Shown: positions 5,377 to 9,039 of the stretch, piece by piece
Numbering within the stretch: position 1 is the first letter of the stretch
How the letters are laid out: every line of letters starts with the position of its first letter
NCBI GenBank assembly: GCA_040902855.1
Contig: JBBDWN010000012.1
Location: 1-9,039, forward strand
Origin: DATHWB01 sp040902855
Lineage (GTDB): Bacteria > Actinomycetota > Acidimicrobiia > Spongiisociales > ZC4RG35
Direction of reading: 5' to 3'
DNA length: 9,039 nt
The notes under the pieces: model-generated
The model's database searches: none
What the model was told of the DNA's origin: nothing
The model's input: the letters and a program-made list of their open reading frames with translations, nothing else
Translations under genes and position numbers: made by a program

Positions 5377-6950
5377 CGCTTCCCGCCCGCTGGCGAGACT
5401 CGTTGCGCCTCCGAGGAGAGCCGGAGCGGCTTCCCTTCGTTCTCACCAACGTCTTGATGGCGGGTTTCGCGGTAATTGGGGCGATCGGACTCGCCCAGTT
5501 CCTGGTCACCCGTCGCGCCGGGGCGGTCATCCAGCCGATAGGGGCCGTGGGGTTGCTCGTGTGGGCCGACGTCATGCGGCGTGCCCGCAAGCCTCGTCCT
5601 GAGCTTCTCCTTGCGGTGACCGTGACGCTCTCGTTCGCCTACCTCGTTGCTGCCGCCCTCGACCCCGACCTGGCCGATGTCACCGACTCGTCGCCCATCG
5701 CCATCATCGTCGGGGCAGGCGTGATCGCCCTCGCCGTGGGTGGTCGAACATCCGTCGTGGTCGGGGCGTACTCGCTGGGCATCGCGGCGGTGGCGACAGT
5801 GGTCGTCCAGATGCAACTCGGCGCGCCCCCAGTCGACATCGTGGTCGAAGCAAGCAACGTCTTCATCGTGATGGTGGTGGCGTTCGCCATGGTGCGGTCG
5901 GTTCGCGGCTCGGTGGACGAGGGATTCGCGCGCTATCGCGGGCTACTCGAGAGTGCGCCTGTGGCCGTCGTCGAAGTCGATCTCGCCGCCTTCCACGCGG
6001 GAGACCCTGCCGTTCGGCTCGGACCGATGAACTCGACTGCCTCAGCCATCCTCGGATACACCGACGGTCGAACGGACACCATGGTTCCTCGCGACGAGAT
6101 CCCAGACGAGTTTGCCGAGATCCTGCATCTCGTCTCCACCGCTCCGACCGGCACGGCAGTCCAAACGCTGCGCGACGGGCGGACTTTCAAGGTCGGTTGG
6201 CGCGTCGACGCCGTCGCCGGCCACGTCACGCTCTCAGGGACGGACATCACCGCCCAGCGGACATCCGAAGAGGAACTGTCAGATCAGGTGTCCGCCAGGG
6301 ACCGTTTCATCGCCACTGTCAGTCACGAACTGCGCACTCCGCTCACCGGCGCGATGGGCATGCTCGAAGTGGTCAAATCCGGAGACGTGAGCGAAGGAGA
6401 GCGGCAGGAGATGATCGACCTCGCCCTGCTCCAAGTCCGAGATATGGCCGACATCGTCGAAGATCTGTTGGTGGCGGCTCGGGCCGCCAACGGAATGCTC
6501 ACGGTCAAACCTTCTGTCACCGATGTGGCTGCCTCTGTTGGAGACGTGCTGTCGGTCGTCCAGGATCCATTCGAACAGTTGATCGAACCGGAAGCGACGG
6601 CCTGGGCGGATCCGGTTCGCGTCCGCCAGATCGTCAAGAACCTCATCTCCAACGCTCTCCGCTACGGGGGCCCCAATCGGCGGGTTGCCGTTTTTGCCGA
6701 GCAAGGAAAGGTCGTCGTGGAGGTCTCCGACGACGGTCCGCCGCTGGCTCCCGACTTCGTGGAGAGGATGTTCGAGCCCTACGAGCGCACCGGCGGACGT
6801 TCGGCATCGGAGTCGGTGGGTCTGGGCCTGACGGTGGCTCGGACGCTTGCCCGGCTCATGGGCGGCGACTTGACGTATCACCACGATGGGATCGCCACGT
6901 TTCGGCTCGTATTGCCCGGTGCCGGCGACCGTCAGACCGCATCCAGCTGA
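5373..6950 (+). CDS. Membrane sensor histidine kinase with PAS-like domain, no partner regulator in window
   Basis: Protein of 525 residues. Six hydrophobic segments lie at about 21-45, 50-68, 77-96, 107-123, 126-147 and 155-175, followed by a PAS-like region (187-295) and a HisKA dimerisation domain with SHELRTPL, where His318 should be autophosphorylated. A HATPase_c domain follows: N-box NLISNALRYGG with Asn427, G1 DDGPP at 453-457, F-box MFEPYERT and G2 VGLGLTVARTLA from 482. The G1 box has proline where DxGxG usually has its second glycine. The stimulus is unknown; the multi-pass N-terminus suggests sensing in or at the membrane. ATG 5373 was chosen because it overlaps the M20 stop by ATGA and begins just before the first hydrophobic segment. 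The frame is open further upstream, but only as a shadow of the M20 gene. No receiver domain is encoded nearby. The 3' end overlaps the oligopeptidase gene by 19 bp. Confidence 0.93.
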   Translation: MTLPARWRDSLRLRGEPERLPFVLTNVLMAGFAVIGAIGLAQFLVTRRAGAVIQPIGAVGLLVWADVMRRARKPRPELLLAVTVTLSFAYLVAAALDPDLADVTDSSPIAIIVGAGVIALAVGGRTSVVVGAYSLGIAAVATVVVQMQLGAPPVDIVVEASNVFIVMVVAFAMVRSVRGSVDEGFARYRGLLESAPVAVVEVDLAAFHAGDPAVRLGPMNSTASAILGYTDGRTDTMVPRDEIPDEFAEILHLVSTAPTGTAVQTLRDGRTFKVGWRVDAVAGHVTLSGTDITAQRTSEEELSDQVSARDRFIATVSHELRTPLTGAMGMLEVVKSGDVSEGERQEMIDLALLQVRDMADIVEDLLVAARAANGMLTVKPSVTDVAASVGDVLSVVQDPFEQLIEPEATAWADPVRVRQIVKNLISNALRYGGPNRRVAVFAEQGKVVVEVSDDGPPLAPDFVERMFEPYERTGGRSASESVGLGLTVARTLARLMGGDLTYHHDGIATFRLVLPGAGDRQTASS

Positions 6951-8956
6951 TCGAGCACGAACGCAAGCACCTCTGCCTCGTCTCTCCACGCGTCGTATCG
7001 ACCCGACTTGCCGCCATGGCCGGCGCCCATCTCGGTCTTGAGGATCACCGGCCCGCGGTTCGTCGTCTTCGACCGCAGTGCCGCCACCCACTTTGCCGGC
7101 TCCCAGTACGACACCCGGGGATCGTTGAGACCGGCAGTCACGAACATCGCCGGATACTCGGTGTCCGAGACGATGTTCTCGTAGGGCACGTAGCCCCGCA
7201 TCCAGCGGTACTGCTCCTCGATCTTCGGGTTGCCCCACTCCTCCCACTCGATGACGGTGAGCGGAAGGGTGTCGTCGAGCATCGTGTTCACGACATCGAC
7301 GAACGGGACTTCGGCGACGATCACACGGAAGAGGTCGGGTCGGAGATTCACGACCGCTCCCATCAGGAGCCCCCCCGCAGAGCCGCCGCGGGCCGCCAGC
7401 AGGTCGGGTGTGGTCACCCGCACGTCGACGAGATGCTCGGCACACCGCACGAAGTCCGTGAAGGTGTTCATCTTGTTCGCCAACTTGCCGCCTTCGTACC
7501 AGAGCCGGCCCATCTCGCCGCCTCCCCGTGGATGGGCGATGGCAAAGACGGCGCCCCGGTCCAGCAGTGACAACCGGGGGATGGAGAAGTACGGATCGAC
7601 CGTCACCTCGTACGACCCGTACCCGTAGAGCATGGTCGGGGCGGGCAGCGGCACGTCCCGGCGCCGCACGAGAGAGATCGGGATCTGCGCTCCGTCGTCG
7701 GCGACCGCCCACATTCGCTCCGAGACGTAGTCCTCCGGGTCGTAACCACCCAAGACCGGCTGCTCTTTGACCACCCTGCGCGCTCCGCTGACGAGGTCGA
7801 CATCGATCACCTGCTTCGGAGTGGTCAAGGATTGGTAGCTGAGGCGAATAGTGGAGGTGTCGTGCTCGTGGTTGGTGTCCAGCCCGACGGTGTACACGGC
7901 CTCGTCGAACTCCAACTCGGTCTGCGACTCCTCTGTCAGAATTGTCAGCGAGGTGAGTCCGTCGATTCGTCCGCTCACCACGGCGTGGTCTGAGAAGGCC
8001 TTGACGCCGGTCACTTTCCGCAGCGGATCGTGCTGGATCAGCGTGACGACGTCATCGGGATCGTCGGTCGCCACGGAGAGGAGCCTGCCGTTTGGGGCGT
8101 CAGCATCGGTGACCACCAGCCACCGCCCGCCACGATGATCGACGGTGTACTGGACCCCGTGGGCTCGGGGCAGGATCGGTTCGAATGCCGGGCTGACCTC
8201 CGATGCGTCCACCCAATGCGCGTCGGCGGTGATCTGACTTCCCGCCGCAACGATGATGAATCGCCGATCGGTGGTGGTCTTCACCTCGAGGAACATCCGA
8301 TCGTCGGGTTCGGAGAAGACGACCTGGTCCTCGATCGGATCGGTGCCCACCCGATGCATCCACACCTTGTCCGGCCGGTGCGCCTCGTCGTAGGTCGTGT
8401 AGAAGTACGCCCGCGAGTCGGAGCTCCACGCCCCCGAGTAGTAGGTCGCCTCGATCTGGTCGGCGAAATCCTCGCCGCTCCGCAGATCGCGGAACTTGAG
8501 CGTGAACGATTCGCTTCCGTCGAGATCGAAAGAATACGCCAGGAGGTTGTGATCGGGAGAGACCTTGAAAGCTCCTATGGCCAGATAGTCGTGGCCCTCG
8601 GCAAGGAGGTTGGCGTCGATCAGCACCTGCTCCGGTCCGTCCGCCGACCCCTGCATCCGCACCAGGACCGGGTACTGCCTGCCTTCCTCGGTGCGGGCTG
8701 CGTACCACCAGTCACCCCACTTGGCGGGCGGCGAGATGTCGGTCTGTTGGGTGCGAGCGACGATCTCGTCGAAGATCGCCTGCCGAATGGACGCCAGGGG
8801 CGCCAGGACCGACGAGGCGTAGTCGTTCTCGGCCGTGAGATGGGCGATGGTCCTTTCGCTGTCCGGATCGCGGAGCCAACCGAATTCGTCGGTCACCGTT
8901 TCACCGAACATCGACCGTTCGACGGGGGAGCGATGGGCGAGGGGTGGAGTCGTCAC
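6932..8956 (-). CDS. ptrB: Oligopeptidase B (S9A prolyl oligopeptidase family serine peptidase)
   Basis: Serine peptidase of 674 residues with no signal peptide, so predicted cytosolic. An N-terminal seven-bladed beta-propeller (about 70-400) should admit only short peptides to the C-terminal alpha/beta-hydrolase domain. The triad is complete: Ser526 in GGSAGG, Asp612 in GLNDPRVSYWEPAKW and His647 in GAGHGGKSGR. EWEEWGNP carries Glu570 and Glu572. These sit where enterobacterial oligopeptidase B has the two glutamates that bind a lysine or arginine at P1, so cleavage after basic residues is expected. Length and spacing match the enterobacterial enzyme closely. The start is GTG at 8956, because the family N-terminus (VTDEFGWLRDP) follows at the usual distance and a TAGTTT box lies 8 bases upstream. 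An in-frame ATG at codon 16 is an alternative. The gene is single, convergent with the kinase. Likely role: turnover of oligopeptides. Confidence 0.95.
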   Translation of the reverse strand: MTTPPLAHRSPVERSMFGETVTDEFGWLRDPDSERTIAHLTAENDYASSVLAPLASIRQAIFDEIVARTQQTDISPPAKWGDWWYAARTEEGRQYPVLVRMQGSADGPEQVLIDANLLAEGHDYLAIGAFKVSPDHNLLAYSFDLDGSESFTLKFRDLRSGEDFADQIEATYYSGAWSSDSRAYFYTTYDEAHRPDKVWMHRVGTDPIEDQVVFSEPDDRMFLEVKTTTDRRFIIVAAGSQITADAHWVDASEVSPAFEPILPRAHGVQYTVDHRGGRWLVVTDADAPNGRLLSVATDDPDDVVTLIQHDPLRKVTGVKAFSDHAVVSGRIDGLTSLTILTEESQTELEFDEAVYTVGLDTNHEHDTSTIRLSYQSLTTPKQVIDVDLVSGARRVVKEQPVLGGYDPEDYVSERMWAVADDGAQIPISLVRRRDVPLPAPTMLYGYGSYEVTVDPYFSIPRLSLLDRGAVFAIAHPRGGGEMGRLWYEGGKLANKMNTFTDFVRCAEHLVDVRVTTPDLLAARGGSAGGLLMGAVVNLRPDLFRVIVAEVPFVDVVNTMLDDTLPLTVIEWEEWGNPKIEEQYRWMRGYVPYENIVSDTEYPAMFVTAGLNDPRVSYWEPAKWVAALRSKTTNRGPVILKTEMGAGHGGKSGRYDAWRDEAEVLAFVLDQLDAV

Positions 8957-9039
8957 GGCGACTCAAACTACCCGGTTCCATGGCGTGCGCATCACCGTTC
9001 GCCCGTCACTAGTGGTGTGTCGCCGAAATAGGTGCGCGG
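8957..9039 (-). other. Upstream region of the oligopeptidase B gene
   Basis: The last 83 bases hold no gene that I can support on either strand. Besides the -10 candidate nearest the start, they contain the 8-bp palindrome CACTAGTG (9007-9014). Its ACTAGT core also occurs in the dyad before the acyltransferase gene. Whether another gene starts beyond the window is unknown. Confidence 0.4.
8965..8970 (-). promoter_or_regulatory. Candidate -10 box of ptrB (leaderless)
   Basis: On the minus strand TAGTTT fits TANNNT and lies 8 bases before the GTG start at 8956. No Shine-Dalgarno precedes the GTG and no clear -35 is seen. The arrangement repeats what is seen at three other genes here. Confidence 0.4.

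Noticed and set aside
6279..7712. Long minus-strand open frame (477 codons) across the kinase and oligopeptidase genes
   Set aside because: It is antisense to the kinase HisKA/HATPase region and then lies out of frame in ptrB. The protein is arginine-rich low-complexity with no family features, typical of GC-rich shadow frames.
8030..9031. Plus-strand open frame of 333 codons opposite ptrB
   Set aside because: It is entirely antisense to a gene with a complete triad and conserved domains, and its translation shows no recognisable domain.
1..9039. Defence island, mobile element or novel multi-gene system
   Set aside because: All seven genes belong to common housekeeping families with intact key residues. 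There is no recombinase, toxin, nuclease or flanking direct-repeat structure, and no sudden change in composition that I can see.

Overview
This is a GC-rich stretch (roughly two thirds G+C by eye) with seven protein-coding genes and little intergenic DNA. The gene content is housekeeping-like: a sulfur-assimilation pair, a membrane acyltransferase, a NUDIX hydrolase, an M20 metallopeptidase, a sensor histidine kinase and an oligopeptidase B. GC content, GTG starts, a methionine-synthesis gene paired with a CoA-binding protein, and -10 boxes sitting 6-8 bases before start codons all fit an actinomycete (Actinomycetota, perhaps Acidimicrobiia-like). This is inference; Deinococcota or Chloroflexota cannot be excluded. 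I see no transposase, integrase, tRNA, rRNA or CRISPR array.

Layout. Bases 1-293 hold no convincing gene. They contain two tandem copies (period 86 bp) of a hairpin-rich repeat, followed by a promoter. Next comes a plus-strand pair: metY (O-acetylhomoserine sulfhydrylase, 294-1574) and a small CoA-binding protein (1576-2055), one base apart. The CoA-binding gene overlaps by 29 bp, tail to tail, the minus-strand acyltransferase (2027-3385). A 301-bp divergent intergenic region (3386-3686) carries candidate promoters for the acyltransferase and for the plus-strand NUDIX gene (3687-4097). The M20 peptidase (4150-5376) has its own candidate promoter. It overlaps the histidine kinase (5373-6950) by ATGA, which implies translational coupling. 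The kinase in turn overlaps by 19 bp, tail to tail, the minus-strand oligopeptidase B (6932-8956). The last 83 bases are the upstream region of that gene.

How the genes work together. metY would fix sulfide into homocysteine for methionine. The CoA-binding protein is probably co-translated with it. The M20 hydrolase and the kinase are likely expressed together, but no response regulator is in the window, so the kinase's partner lies elsewhere. The other genes look independent.

Most notable non-coding signals: (1) the tandem repeat, whose hairpin tips differ between copies yet remain self-complementary; (2) four genes with a TANNNT box 6-8 bases before the start codon and no Shine-Dalgarno, which suggests leaderless transcription, while the downstream operon gene at 1576 has a good GGAGG. 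I found no convincing undescribed multi-gene system.
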